Positions 7,739 to 16,781 of a DNA stretch of 64,000 nucleotides are shown here, in pieces (the stretch's first letter is position 1; each line of letters begins with the position of its first letter). The stretch lies in assembly GCF_008710095.1 (NCBI RefSeq), contig NZ_VYKJ01000015.1:1-64000 (forward strand), read 5' to 3'. Source of the stretch: Affinibrenneria salicis. GTDB lineage: Bacteria; Pseudomonadota; Gammaproteobacteria; Enterobacterales; Enterobacteriaceae. The notes beneath the pieces were generated by a model. The model was given only the letters and a program-made list of their open reading frames with translations. It did not search any database and was not told the origin of the DNA. The position numbers and the translations under genes were made by a program.

Positions 7739-9997
7739 ATGACCATTAAACGTTATCCGCATCTTGCTCACTGGGGGGCGTTTACTGCCGTAGTGGAAGA
7801 TGGCAGGCTGATTCGCTGCGAACCTTTTGCCGACGATCCGGCGCCGTCGCCGATGCTGGATTCGATCGTGCCGCTGGTTTATTCGGATCAGCGCATCCGT
7901 AAACCGGCGGTGCGCCGTTCCTGGCTGCAGCGGCGTGAGAACAGCGACGGGGCGCTGCGCGGCAAGGAAGATTTCGTTGAGGTGGAGTGGGACGTGGCGC
8001 TGGCGCTGGTGGCGGAGGAAAATCGCCGGGTGCGCGATCGCCATGGCGCAGACGGGCTGTTCGCCGGCTCCTATGGCTGGTCGTCGGCCGGGCGTTTTCA
8101 CCATGCCCGCACCCAGGTGCGTCGCTTCTATTTCGCCGGCGGCGGCGCCGTCGATCAGCAGGGCAACTATAGCTGGGGCGCGGCGCAGTTTTTTCTGCCT
8201 TATGTCATCGGCACTTATCATCCGCTGACAGGTAAAGTCACCGAGTGGCGCAGCGTGGTGCAGCACTGCGACATTTTTCTCGCCTTTGGCGGGCTGGCGC
8301 TGAAAAATGCTCAGGTCGCTTCCGGCGGCGCCGGGCATCACACGCTGAAACCCGCGCTGGAGCAACTGGTGGCCAAAGGGATCCCGATAATCAATATCAG
8401 CCCGATGCGCGACGACTGCCCGGCGTTCGTCAATGCCGAATGGATCCCGATCCGGCCGAATACCGATGTGGCGCTGATGCTGGCGCTGGGGTATGAAATC
8501 CAGCGGCTTGGCGCGGAAGACAGCGATTTCCTGCAGCGTTACTGCGTCGGTTACCAACAGCTGCGCGATTATCTCACCGGACGCAAAGACGGCGTGGCGA
8601 AAACGCCGGAGTGGGCCGGCGCCATCACCGGTATTCCCGCCGCGCGCATTAGCCGGCTGGCGCAGCAATTGATCGGCGTGCGCAGCTTTATAACCTGCGC
8701 CTACTCCGTACAGCGCGCGCACCGCGGCGAACAGCCTTACTGGATGATGATCGCTCTGTCGTCTATGCTCGGCCAGGTCGGCTTGCCCGGCGGCGGTTTC
8801 TCTTTTGGCCACGGCTCGATGAACAGCGTGGGGAACGAGCGGGTTTCCACCCCGGCGCCGGCTCTGTCGGCCGGCGACAACGTCGGCCAGTCGATCCCGG
8901 TGGCGCGCATTGGCGATATGTTGCTCAATCCCGGCCAGCCCTATACCTTTCAGGGGGAAACGCACGCTTATCCGGCGGTTCGCCTGATCCATTGGGCCGG
9001 CGGCAACCCATTTCATCACCATCAGCAGCTTAACCGGCTGGTTGAGGGCTGGCGCCGGATGGATACGGTTATCGTGCAGGATATTGTCTGGACGCCGGCG
9101 GCGCGCATGGCGGATATCGTGTTGCCGGTGACCACCACGCTGGAGCGTAACGACATCGGCGGATCTTCGCGCGACCGCTTTGTCTTTGCAATGCATCAGG
9201 CTATTGCGCCGCAGCATCAGGCGCGGCACGATTTCGACATTTTCAGCGAACTGGCCGAACGGCTCGGCTATCGCCAACGCTTTACTGAAGATCGCGACGA
9301 AGCCGGCTGGATCGAGAAACTGTATTACGACTGCCGGGAACGACAGCGCGGGCTGGGCGAGCCGTGGCCGGATTTCGCCGGGTTCTGGCGCAACGGGCAG
9401 GTCGCGGTGCCGATGGATGACAAGCCGTTTGTCTTTTTTGAAGAATTCCGCGCCGATCCGCAAGGCCACGCCCTGCAGACGCCGAGCGGCAAGATCGAGC
9501 TGTTCAGCGAGACCATCGCCGGCTACCAGTATCCCGATTTTGCCCCGCACCCGGAGTGGCAGCCGCCGGTCGAATGGCTGGGGGCGCCGGACGCCGAGCG
9601 CTGGCCGCTGCATTTTATCTCGATTCAGCCGTCCGATCGTCTGCACAGCCAACTGGCGATGACGCCGCAGGTGACGGCCAATAAAACCGTCGGCAGGGAG
9701 ACGCTGTATATGCATCCGCGCGACGCCGCCGCGCGTAATATTATCGACCTGTCTCAGGTTGAGGTGCGCAATGCGCGCGGGCGGATTTATGCCGGGGTGC
9801 GGATTACCGATGGCGTGACGCCGGGCGTAGTGATTATGTCCACCGGCGCCTGGTTCGAACCCGGATTCGGCCGCGCCGAGTGGCACCCGGTCGAACAGTC
9901 CGGCAACGCCAACGTGTTGACGCTGGATATCGGCACCTCGCCGCTGACTCAGGGCGCCAACGCCATGAGCTGTCTGGTTGAAGTCGTGGGGTTATAA
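7739..9997 (+). CDS. Cytoplasmic molybdopterin S/N-oxide reductase (BisC/TorA/DMSO-reductase type)
   Basis: The 752-residue protein is a bis-MGD molybdoenzyme of the DMSO reductase family, closest in layout to biotin sulfoxide reductase BisC (777 residues in E. coli). The presumed Mo ligand is Ser145 in GNYSWGAAQ, as in Ser-ligand S-oxide and N-oxide reductases. Other family landmarks are FAGSYGW (108-114), IPVARIGDML, WAGGNPFHHHQQ and DIVLPVTTTLERND, and a C-terminal dinucleotide-binding domain ends near LTQGANAMSCL. There is no Tat signal and no N-terminal [4Fe-4S] cysteines, so it should act in the cytoplasm. It likely reduces a sulfoxide or N-oxide such as methionine sulfoxide or biotin sulfoxide; substrate is inference. 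No partner subunit or chaperone is adjacent. Confidence 0.85.
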   Translation: MTIKRYPHLAHWGAFTAVVEDGRLIRCEPFADDPAPSPMLDSIVPLVYSDQRIRKPAVRRSWLQRRENSDGALRGKEDFVEVEWDVALALVAEENRRVRDRHGADGLFAGSYGWSSAGRFHHARTQVRRFYFAGGGAVDQQGNYSWGAAQFFLPYVIGTYHPLTGKVTEWRSVVQHCDIFLAFGGLALKNAQVASGGAGHHTLKPALEQLVAKGIPIINISPMRDDCPAFVNAEWIPIRPNTDVALMLALGYEIQRLGAEDSDFLQRYCVGYQQLRDYLTGRKDGVAKTPEWAGAITGIPAARISRLAQQLIGVRSFITCAYSVQRAHRGEQPYWMMIALSSMLGQVGLPGGGFSFGHGSMNSVGNERVSTPAPALSAGDNVGQSIPVARIGDMLLNPGQPYTFQGETHAYPAVRLIHWAGGNPFHHHQQLNRLVEGWRRMDTVIVQDIVWTPAARMADIVLPVTTTLERNDIGGSSRDRFVFAMHQAIAPQHQARHDFDIFSELAERLGYRQRFTEDRDEAGWIEKLYYDCRERQRGLGEPWPDFAGFWRNGQVAVPMDDKPFVFFEEFRADPQGHALQTPSGKIELFSETIAGYQYPDFAPHPEWQPPVEWLGAPDAERWPLHFISIQPSDRLHSQLAMTPQVTANKTVGRETLYMHPRDAAARNIIDLSQVEVRNARGRIYAGVRITDGVTPGVVIMSTGAWFEPGFGRAEWHPVEQSGNANVLTLDIGTSPLTQGANAMSCLVEVVGL

Positions 9998-10146
9998 TCG
10001 CGGCGCGGGCGGCAGGAAACGATTGGCATCCCGCCCGCGGCGTTTTATGATCGCGCTGTCCGTACGAACAGTATGAACGTTATACAATATAGCGGCGCCG
10101 TGTTTATCGGTGCCGTTTTCTTTTTTCTGGTAGAGGTCGGGTAGTT

Positions 10147-10968
10147 ATGAGTACGCAACACTCCGCCGCGTATTTACAGCGTTTCGGCGGTACTGCGCGT
10201 TTATACGGCGTACAGGCTTTGACTTTGTTTTCGCAGGCGCATATTTGCGTTATCGGCATCGGCGGCGTGGGGTCCTGGGCGGCGGAAGCGCTGGCGCGCA
10301 CCGGTATTGGCGCGATCACGCTGATCGATATGGACGATGTGTGCGTCAGCAACACCAACCGGCAGATCCACAGCCTGCGTGAACACATTGGTCAGCCAAA
10401 GACCGCGATCATGGCCGAGCGTATTCTGGCGATCAATCCGGAATGCCGGGTAACCTGTATCGATGATTTTATCAGCGCGGACAACGTTGCTGAGTTGCTG
10501 GCCGGCCCGTTTGATTATGTTATTGATGCGATCGACAGCGTGCGTCCCAAGGCGGCGCTGATCGCCTGGTGTCGGCGCCATAAGATCCCGCTGGTGACTA
10601 CCGGCGGCGCGGGCGGGCAAATCGATCCAACCCGCATTAGCGTCGCCGATTTGGCGAAAACCATTCAGGATCCGCTGGCGGCTAAGCTACGCGAACGGTT
10701 GAAACATGATTTTGGCATCGTGAAAAGCAGTAAGGGCAAGTTGGGGATCGACTGCGTTTTTTCCAGTGAACCGCTGGTGTATCCGCAGCCCGACGGCTCG
10801 GTATGCGCATCGAAACATACGGCGGACGGCGTCAAGCGAATGGATTGCGCATCCGGTTTTGGCGCGGCGGCCATGGTGACCGCCACGTTTGGTTTCGTCG
10901 CCGTTTCTCACGCGCTGAAAAAAATGTTGGCGAAGGCGCAGCGCGCTGCATCCGGGACGGTCAGCTAA
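10147..10968 (+). CDS. tcdA: tRNA threonylcarbamoyladenosine dehydratase TcdA
   Basis: This E1-like ATPase dehydrates t6A37 of ANN-decoding tRNAs to the cyclic form ct6A. The 273 residues (268 in E. coli CsdL/TcdA) contain the ATP-binding loop [13 protein letters not shown] at about 37-50 and the adenylation motif [16 protein letters not shown]. There is also a conserved [15 protein letters not shown] helix and a C-terminal hydrophobic segment around [12 protein letters not shown]. It converges with csdE-csdA (8-bp overlap of the 3' ends), the known partnership: CsdA/CsdE supply sulfur or assist TcdA in E. coli. ATG 10147 follows AGAGGTCGG. Confidence 0.95.
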   Translation: MSTQHSAAYLQRFGGTARLYGVQALTLFSQAHICVIGIGGVGSWAAEALARTGIGAITLIDMDDVCVSNTNRQIHSLREHIGQPKTAIMAERILAINPECRVTCIDDFISADNVAELLAGPFDYVIDAIDSVRPKAALIAWCRRHKIPLVTTGGAGGQIDPTRISVADLAKTIQDPLAAKLRERLKHDFGIVKSSKGKLGIDCVFSSEPLVYPQPDGSVCASKHTADGVKRMDCASGFGAAAMVTATFGFVAVSHALKKMLAKAQRAASGTVS

Positions 10969-11419
10969 GCGCCTGCTGCTGCGCGATGTGGCGGATGCGC
11001 TGCGCCAGCGCATCCAGCCCGCCGGCGCGCGAGGCGCTTAGCTGCGCGCGCAGGCCAAGTTGGTCAAACAGCGCCAGCGGATCCTGCTGGCTCAGTTCCT
11101 GCGCCGTTTTCCCTTCCGCCGCGGTCAGCAGCACCGCCAGCAGTCCGCGCACAATGCGTCCGTCGCTGTCGCCGTAGAAATGCAATGCGCCGTTTTCCCG
11201 CGGTTGATACCCCAGCCAGACGTTGTTTTCACAGCCGTTCAGCGCGATATCCTGCCGGCGCAGCGCCTCGGGCAGCGGCGGCAATTGGCGCGCCAGCATG
11301 ATCAACTGACGATAGCGCTCCTCCCATGATCGACAATCGGCAAAGCGCGCTCGCAGGTCGGCGGCGCTGATGCTGCGCCCAAACGGGTGGGGGGCGATAA
11401 GCGGTTCGGTTACATTCAT
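10961..11419 (-). CDS. csdE: Cysteine desulfurase sulfur acceptor CsdE
   Basis: CsdE is a SufE-fold protein that takes the persulfide sulfur from CsdA and boosts its activity. It has 152 residues, and the acceptor Cys63 lies in [11 protein letters not shown], matching the family motif. It directly follows csdA with a 3-nt gap, so the two are cotranscribed in the order csdA-csdE. The start ATG 11419 gives the expected N-terminus. The 3' end overlaps tcdA on the other strand. Confidence 0.95.
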   Translation of the reverse strand: MNVTEPLIAPHPFGRSISAADLRARFADCRSWEERYRQLIMLARQLPPLPEALRRQDIALNGCENNVWLGYQPRENGALHFYGDSDGRIVRGLLAVLLTAAEGKTAQELSQQDPLALFDQLGLRAQLSASRAGGLDALAQRIRHIAQQQALS

Positions 11420-11422
11420 CGG

Positions 11423-12628
11423 TTATTCATCCGTCAGGAGCGCCAGCGCCTGGCCGACGCCTTCGACCAGTCTGTCGACATCCTGTTGATTATTATAGGG
11501 AGCAAAAGAGGCGCGCAGCGCGCCGCCGAGGCCCAGCGCGCGCATCAGCGGCTGAGCGCAATGGTGGCCGCTGCGCAGCGCGATGTCGTTTTCCGCCAGC
11601 AGGGTGACCAGATCGCTATGGTGCACGCCGGCGAACCCGAACGACAGCAGACAGCTGCCGGGGCTGCGCAACGAGTGGAAACCGGCGAAACGCGCCAGCC
11701 GTTCTTCGGCCTGACAGGCTAACTGACCGCTGTAGCGCTCCGCGGCCGTCAGGTCCTGGTCAGCGAGCCAGTCGATGGCCGCCGCCAGCCCGATAACGCC
11801 GGCGATATGCGGCGTTCCCGCCTCAAAACGCTGCGGCACGGCTTGCGGCGTAAAGCCATCAAAGGATACCTGCGTCATCATTTTCCCGCCGCCCTGCCAG
11901 GGCGGCATCTGTTCCAGCAGGGCGGTTTTGCCGTACAGCACGCCGATACCGGTCGGACCATAGAGTTTATGGCCGGAGAATACGTAGAAATCGATATCCA
12001 GCGCCTGTACGTCTACCGGCGCGTGCACCGCGCCCTGGGCGCCATCCACCACCACCACGGCTCCGTAGCGGTGCGCCAGGTCGATAGCGCGCGGCAGATC
12101 GGGCATTCCGCCGGTGACGTTCGACATTTGCCCCAGCGCCAGCAGACGCGTACACGGCGTAAATAGCCCGGCTAAGCGATCGATATCCGGCAGCCGATCG
12201 GCGCCCAGCGGCAGTTTCACCACGCGGGCGCCGGTCTGCTCCGCCACCATAAGCCACGGGATCAGGTTGGCGTGATGCTCCGCCTCGCTGACGATGATTT
12301 CATCGCCCGGCGCCAGGCGAGGGCGGGCGTAGCTCTGCGCCACCAGATTAATGGCTTCGGTGGCGCCGCGCGTCCAGACGATGTCTTCGCGGCGCGGCGC
12401 GCGGAGCCAGCGCGCCACCCGAGCGCGCGCCTGCTCAAAGCGGGCGGTCAACGCCTGGGCGCCGTGGTGCTGACTGCGGTGTACGGTGCCGCCAGCGTGG
12501 TAGAACGCCTGTACTGCGTCAATCACGGGCTGTGGTTTGAGCGCGGTGGCGGCGCTGTCCAGATAAACGCCGTATTGGGCCAGCGCCGGGAACTGGCGGC
12601 GAAAAGAAGCAGGATTAAAGGGTGTCAT
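11423..12628 (-). CDS. csdA: Cysteine desulfurase CsdA
   Basis: It is a PLP-dependent class V aminotransferase-fold enzyme that removes sulfur from cysteine and forms an enzyme persulfide. From ATG 12628, preceded by GAGGAC at good spacing, it has 401 residues, the E. coli length; the frame runs 17 codons further upstream without a better start. Lys221 in FSGHKLYGPTG binds PLP and Cys357 in LRSGHHCAQPLM is the catalytic persulfide Cys. His118 in SEAEHHANL stacks on the cofactor. First gene of csdA-csdE. Confidence 0.96.
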   Translation of the reverse strand: MTPFNPASFRRQFPALAQYGVYLDSAATALKPQPVIDAVQAFYHAGGTVHRSQHHGAQALTARFEQARARVARWLRAPRREDIVWTRGATEAINLVAQSYARPRLAPGDEIIVSEAEHHANLIPWLMVAEQTGARVVKLPLGADRLPDIDRLAGLFTPCTRLLALGQMSNVTGGMPDLPRAIDLAHRYGAVVVVDGAQGAVHAPVDVQALDIDFYVFSGHKLYGPTGIGVLYGKTALLEQMPPWQGGGKMMTQVSFDGFTPQAVPQRFEAGTPHIAGVIGLAAAIDWLADQDLTAAERYSGQLACQAEERLARFAGFHSLRSPGSCLLSFGFAGVHHSDLVTLLAENDIALRSGHHCAQPLMRALGLGGALRASFAPYNNQQDVDRLVEGVGQALALLTDE

Positions 12629-12811
12629 AGCGTCCTCATACAGGAGGCCGATCCTGTCGTATTTTCTGCCGTGAAACAAGGCTTAGTCTGATTTATGCGC
12701 GCTGTTTTTGGCAAAGCAGAGAAAGTTTGCTAACCTTTTTAAGGCTACCTGATGGAATTTCCTGATGCATAAAATCGAATAAGCGAGATTTTTATTTAAC
12801 GGGAGTTGTCT

Positions 12812-13033
12812 ATGAAGAATAAGATATCGATTCTGGCCGCAGTTGTCATGGCTTTCTCTCTGGCCGCCTGTTCGTCTAATTATGTGCTGCATACCGATGA
12901 CGGGCGAACGATTATCGCGGATGGAAAACCCAAAGTTGATGATGATACCGGGCTGATCAGCTATACCGACGCATACGGACATGAGCAGCAGATCAACCGG
13001 GCCAATGTCAAAGAAATGGTGAAGATGGAGTGA
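12812..13033 (+). CDS. Small YgdI/YgdR-family lipoprotein
   Basis: This 73-residue lipoprotein has a signal peptide ending in FSLAACSSN, with the lipid-modified Cys at about residue 20. The mature part of about 54 residues is the YgdI/YgdR-type small SH3-like domain (NYVLHTDDGRTIIADGKP, GLISYTDAYGHEQQINRANV). ATG 12812 is preceded by GGGAG at 7-nt spacing, while the in-frame TTG six bases earlier is poorly placed. The function of the family is unknown. In E. coli the ygdI homologue likewise lies beside gcvB/gcvA and csdA. It is transcribed towards gcvB, whose terminator it faces. Confidence 0.9.
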   Translation: MKNKISILAAVVMAFSLAACSSNYVLHTDDGRTIIADGKPKVDDDTGLISYTDAYGHEQQINRANVKEMVKME

Positions 13034-13128
13034 TGGATTGTGCATTGCCGGCCGCCTGAGTCGGGCGGTCCGTCCATCAGACGCAGCGAAGTCCTGTTTC
13101 CTCATTGATTTCAGCAAACGACAGGCAT

Positions 13129-13315
13129 AAAAAAAGCACCGCAAACGCGGTGCTATATAAAATCACTATAGACAGACAGGGGAATGCGTCGGAAGTACAA
13201 AGCAGCAAGGCTGCCTCATCTGTTGTTCCGGACAATTAGCAAACACAACATCACAACCACAAGCCAAAAGCACCTCGGGAAAACCCTCCGCACTTTTCGT
13301 TCCGGCTCAGGAAGC
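13129..13315 (-). ncRNA. gcvB: GcvB small regulatory RNA
   Basis: The minus strand from 13315 starts CTTCCTGAGCCGGAACGAAAAGT, essentially the E. coli GcvB 5' end. It continues to the G/U-rich R1 seed region (GGCTTGTGGTTGTGATG onward, plus-strand about 13228-13266), then CCCTGTCTGTCTATAGTGATT, and closes with the terminator hairpin AGCACCGC/GCGGTGCT and a run of T at 13129-13135. It is divergent from gcvA exactly as in enterobacteria, where GcvA activates it when glycine is plentiful. With Hfq it represses many amino-acid and peptide transporter mRNAs. The exact 5' nucleotide is inferred from homology. Confidence 0.95.
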
Positions 13316-13442
13316 TCGGTTAATATAGGTATTTGCTGGTGCATCCTCAACGGACAAATTATAATGTCTCGGATTATAAAAACTAATGGCTGAAGCAACG
13401 CGGTCCGCCGGGTATTTAGCCGTAAATTAAAGCATTTTACCT

Positions 13443-14369
13443 ATGTCAAAACGTCTGCCGCCGTTAAATTCGTTACGTGTATTTGATGCCGCCGCACGCC
13501 ATCTCAGCTTCACCAAAGCGGCCGAGGAACTGTTCGTTACTCAGGCGGCCGTCAGCCATCAAATCAAATCGCTGGAAGACTTTCTCGGCCTGAAACTGTT
13601 CCGGCGGCGCAATCGCTCGCTGCTGCTGACCGAAGAGGGACAAAGCTACTATCTCGACATCAAAGAGATTTTCTCCTCCCTGCATGAAGCCACGCGCAAA
13701 CTGCAGTCGCGCAGCGCGAAAGGGGCGCTGACCGTTAGTCTGCTGCCCAGCTTCGCCATCCAGTGGCTGGTTCCGCGCCTGAGCAGTTTCAATACCGAAT
13801 ACCCCGGCATCGATGTGCGTATTCAGGCGGTCGATCGCGACGATGACCGGCTGGCCGACGACGTGGACGTCGCCATCGTCTATGGCCGCGGCAACTGGCC
13901 GGGGCTGCGGGTGGAGAAATTGTACGCCGAATATCTGCTGCCGGTGTGCTCGCCGGCGTTGCTCAGCGGCGATCGCCCGCTAAAAACGCCGGCGGATCTG
14001 GCGCGCCATACTCTGCTGCATGACGCCTCGCGCCGCGACTGGCTGGCCTATACCCGCCAGCTCGGCCTGCAGCATATTAATGTCCAGCAGGGGCCGATTT
14101 TCAGCCACAGCGCCATGGTTTTGCAGGCTGCGATTCACGGTCAGGGGGTTGCGCTGTCCAATAATGTGATGGCGCAGTCTGAAATCGAAGCCGGTCGTCT
14201 GGTGTGCCCGTTTAATGACGTGCTGGTCAGTAAAAATGCTTTTTATCTGGTATGTCATGACAGTCAGGCAGAACTGGGTAAAATAGCCGCCTTTCGACAA
14301 TGGATCCTGGCCCGTGCGGCCAGCGAACAGGAAAAATTCCATTTTCGCTATGATAACGACATGCGATAA
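13443..14369 (+). CDS. gcvA: Glycine cleavage system regulator GcvA
   Basis: GcvA is a LysR-type regulator that activates the glycine cleavage operon and the divergent sRNA gcvB in response to glycine. The 308-residue protein starts with the winged HTH (LNSLRVFDAAARHLSFTKAA and the recognition segment VTQAAVSHQIKSLE, about 8-45), a linker helix, and a two-lobed effector domain from about 92 (LTVSLLPSFAIQWLVPRL). The start ATG 13443 leaves 127 bp to the gcvB 5' end, which should contain the GcvA sites and both promoters. Confidence 0.96.
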   Translation: MSKRLPPLNSLRVFDAAARHLSFTKAAEELFVTQAAVSHQIKSLEDFLGLKLFRRRNRSLLLTEEGQSYYLDIKEIFSSLHEATRKLQSRSAKGALTVSLLPSFAIQWLVPRLSSFNTEYPGIDVRIQAVDRDDDRLADDVDVAIVYGRGNWPGLRVEKLYAEYLLPVCSPALLSGDRPLKTPADLARHTLLHDASRRDWLAYTRQLGLQHINVQQGPIFSHSAMVLQAAIHGQGVALSNNVMAQSEIEAGRLVCPFNDVLVSKNAFYLVCHDSQAELGKIAAFRQWILARAASEQEKFHFRYDNDMR

Positions 14370-14419
14370 GGCTTTCTGGCCGGCGGTCGTAGGGACTAAT
14401 TTTAATTGGATTAATAACG

Positions 14420-14815
14420 ATGAATAGTCGTTTTATGCTGGTGTTTGCCGCGATTAGCGGTTTTATCTTTGTGGCTCTGGGGGCGTTCGGCGCCCACGTG
14501 CTGAGCAAATCATTGGGCGAAGCGGAGATGGCCTGGCTGCACACCGGTTTGCAATACCAGGCGTTTCACACCCTGGCGATTCTGGCGCTATCGGTGGCCA
14601 TGCAGCTGCGCGCCAGTCTGTGGTTCTACTGGAGCGGCATACTGCTGGCGCTCGGCACGGTGCTGTTCAGCGGCAGCCTGTATTGCCTGGCGCTGTCGCA
14701 TCTGAAAATCTGGGTCTATGTCACGCCGGTGGGCGGCGCCTGCTTCCTGATCGGCTGGGGACTCATGTTGACCGGCGCGCTGCGTCTGAAGAGGAAGGCG
14801 GAACGCCATGAATAA
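14420..14815 (+). CDS. ygdD: DUF423 inner-membrane protein YgdD
   Basis: This 131-residue integral membrane protein has four hydrophobic segments (about 5-25, 43-63, 71-91 and 98-118) and the DUF423 hallmark GAFGAHVL near residue 23. Its function is not established; related proteins are annotated only by family. The start ATG 14420 lies downstream of gcvA. Its last 8 bp overlap the rlmM start, so the two are translationally coupled, an arrangement conserved in enterobacteria. Confidence 0.93.
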   Translation: MNSRFMLVFAAISGFIFVALGAFGAHVLSKSLGEAEMAWLHTGLQYQAFHTLAILALSVAMQLRASLWFYWSGILLALGTVLFSGSLYCLALSHLKIWVYVTPVGGACFLIGWGLMLTGALRLKRKAERHE

Positions 14816-15908
14816 AGTGATTTTGTACTGTCGCCCGGGCTTTGAAAAAGAGTGCGCGGCGGAGATAACCGACAAAGCGGCACAGTACGAAGTATATGGC
14901 TTCGTGCGCGTCAAGGACCACAGCGGTTATGTGATCTTCGAATGCTATCAGCATGAAGACGCCGACCGGCTGATGAAAGAACTGCCGTTCCACTCGTTGA
15001 TTTTCGCCCGGCAGATGTTTGTCTGCGGCGAGCTGCTGCGCGATTTGCCGCCGGAAGATCGCATTACGCCGATTGTCGGTATGTTGACCGGCGTCATCGA
15101 TCGCGCCGGCGAGCTGCGGGCGGAGGTGCCGGACACCAACGAAAGCAAGGAACTGATGAGGTTCTGCCGCAAGTTTACCGTTCCGCTGCGCGCCGCGCTG
15201 CGCGAGCAGAATATTTTGCTCGCGCAGGAAAATCCCGGCCGGCCGGTGGTGCACGTGCTGTTTATCGCGCCGGGCTGCTGCTATGTCGGTTACTCGTATA
15301 GCAATAATAATTCCCGTTTCTATATGGGCATTCCACGCCTGAAATTTCCCGCCGATGCGCCCAGCCGCTCGACGCTGAAACTGGAAGAGGCGTTCCACGT
15401 GTTCATTCCGGCCGATGAGTGGGACGAACGACTGGCCAGCGGTATGTATGCGGTGGATCTCGGCGCCTGTCCGGGCGGCTGGACCTGGCAATTGGTTCAG
15501 CGCAGCATGATGGTCTACGCGGTAGATAACGGGCCGATGGCGCCTTCTCTGATGGATACCGGACAAGTAATGCATCACAAGGCCGATGGTTTCCGCTTTG
15601 AGCCGCCGCGTAATAACGTCTACTGGCTGGTGTGCGATATGGTGGAAAAACCGGCCAAAGTCGCCAGCCGAATGGCCGACTGGCTGGTAAACGGCTGGTG
15701 CCGCGAGGCGATCTTCAACCTGAAGCTGCCGATGAAAAAGCGCTATGAAGAGGTGATGCAAAACCTGGCGTTGCTGCGTGACCGGCTGGAAGAACAGGGT
15801 ATCAATGCGGAATACCACGCCAAACACCTGTATCACGATCGTGAAGAAGTGACGGTGCATGTACGGCGTATGTGGAGCTCGGTTCCCGGTCGGCGCGACG
15901 AGCGTTAA
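14808..15908 (+). CDS. rlmM: 23S rRNA 2'-O-ribose methyltransferase RlmM
   Basis: It methylates the ribose of C2498 in 23S rRNA with S-adenosylmethionine before 50S assembly is complete. The 366 residues (E. coli length) comprise an N-terminal THUMP domain and a Rossmann-fold methyltransferase domain. The SAM motif [16 protein letters not shown] lies at about 215-230, and [11 protein letters not shown] belongs to the catalytic region. Translation starts at ATG 14808 inside the end of ygdD. Confidence 0.96.
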   Translation: MNKVILYCRPGFEKECAAEITDKAAQYEVYGFVRVKDHSGYVIFECYQHEDADRLMKELPFHSLIFARQMFVCGELLRDLPPEDRITPIVGMLTGVIDRAGELRAEVPDTNESKELMRFCRKFTVPLRAALREQNILLAQENPGRPVVHVLFIAPGCCYVGYSYSNNNSRFYMGIPRLKFPADAPSRSTLKLEEAFHVFIPADEWDERLASGMYAVDLGACPGGWTWQLVQRSMMVYAVDNGPMAPSLMDTGQVMHHKADGFRFEPPRNNVYWLVCDMVEKPAKVASRMADWLVNGWCREAIFNLKLPMKKRYEEVMQNLALLRDRLEEQGINAEYHAKHLYHDREEVTVHVRRMWSSVPGRRDER

Positions 15909-15941
15909 GCCTGAGCCGGCGCCTGCCGCTACCGTCTGGAG

Positions 15942-16712
15942 TTAAAGCGACGGGCGCGTCGACGGCAGGCGCAGTTGCTGCAGATTACCATGCAGCGTCA
16001 GATCGGTGCGCAGCGTGGCGACCTGGCGGCAGATGAACGCTATCTCGCGCTGCTGCGCCAGCTTGTCGCGCCAGCGAGGCGGCACTTCGTCGAGCCGCTG
16101 GTACAGCGTTTCCAGATCCGGCGCCTGCTGCAACAGCTGCGCCGCGCTTTTCGGCCCTATTCCGGTCACGCCGGGAATTTTACTGCTGCTTATTCCGGCC
16201 AGCCCCCAGTAGTCCGGCAACTGATGCGGCTCCACGCCGAACGCCTGACGAATAAAGGGCAAATCCAGCCAGCGCTTCTGAAAATAATCGCGTATCTGAA
16301 TCGCCGGCGCCAGCAGCTGACAATACCCCTTGTCGGTTGAGACGATCGTCGCCTGCTGTCCGGATGCCGCCACTTTACTGGCCAGCGTCGCCGCCAGATC
16401 GTCGGCTTCATTGCCCGCGCTGGACCAGCACGCGACGCCGGCGTCGTTAAACGCCGCCTTGATGGCGTCCAGTTCCTGCTGCAGATTTTCCGGCATGGGC
16501 GGCCGGCCGGCCTTATAGTCAGGCAGCGTCTGGTGGCGCCAGCTGGTATCGCGATCGTCATGATCGAACACGGCGACGGCGTGCGTCGGCTGGCTATGTT
16601 GCAGAAGCTGGTGCAGCGCATGCAGGCAGGCCGTCACGCAGGGGGAGCCCTGGACCGCATGAATGCGCCGGATCAGATTCAGTGCGTCAACTATCAGTAA
16701 ATGTACATTCAT
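15942..16712 (-). CDS. xni: Flap endonuclease Xni (ExoIX)
   Basis: The protein is related to the 5'-nuclease domain of DNA polymerase I and acts on branched or flap DNA. It has 256 residues (251 in E. coli). The N-terminal [39 protein letters not shown] and the helix-hairpin-helix region ([20 protein letters not shown], about 180-200) follow the FEN family. Like other Xni proteins it lacks some of the metal-ligand acidic residues of Pol I. It stands alone, convergent with rlmM. Confidence 0.94.
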   Translation of the reverse strand: MNVHLLIVDALNLIRRIHAVQGSPCVTACLHALHQLLQHSQPTHAVAVFDHDDRDTSWRHQTLPDYKAGRPPMPENLQQELDAIKAAFNDAGVACWSSAGNEADDLAATLASKVAASGQQATIVSTDKGYCQLLAPAIQIRDYFQKRWLDLPFIRQAFGVEPHQLPDYWGLAGISSSKIPGVTGIGPKSAAQLLQQAPDLETLYQRLDEVPPRWRDKLAQQREIAFICRQVATLRTDLTLHGNLQQLRLPSTRPSL

Positions 16713-16781
16713 GCATGCATCCTGCCGCAGGGTAAATAAAACGGGCGGCGCGCCGCTGTCCGTCGTCGTCGCCGGACAGAA

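Noticed and set aside
7649..9886. A 745-codon minus-strand frame opposite the molybdoenzyme gene
   Set aside because: It is a shadow of G/C-rich coding sequence on the plus strand. The plus-strand protein has clear family motifs, and the antisense frame has none.
10058..10073. Possible LexA box CTGTCCGTACGAACAG upstream of tcdA
   Set aside because: The CTG-N10-CAG spacing fits, but the interior lacks the alternating A/T core of SOS boxes and tcdA is not a known SOS gene.
13184..13393. A 69-codon plus-strand frame between the small lipoprotein gene and gcvA
   Set aside because: It is antisense to GcvB sRNA, whose 5' end, seed and terminator are recognised. There is no ribosome site.
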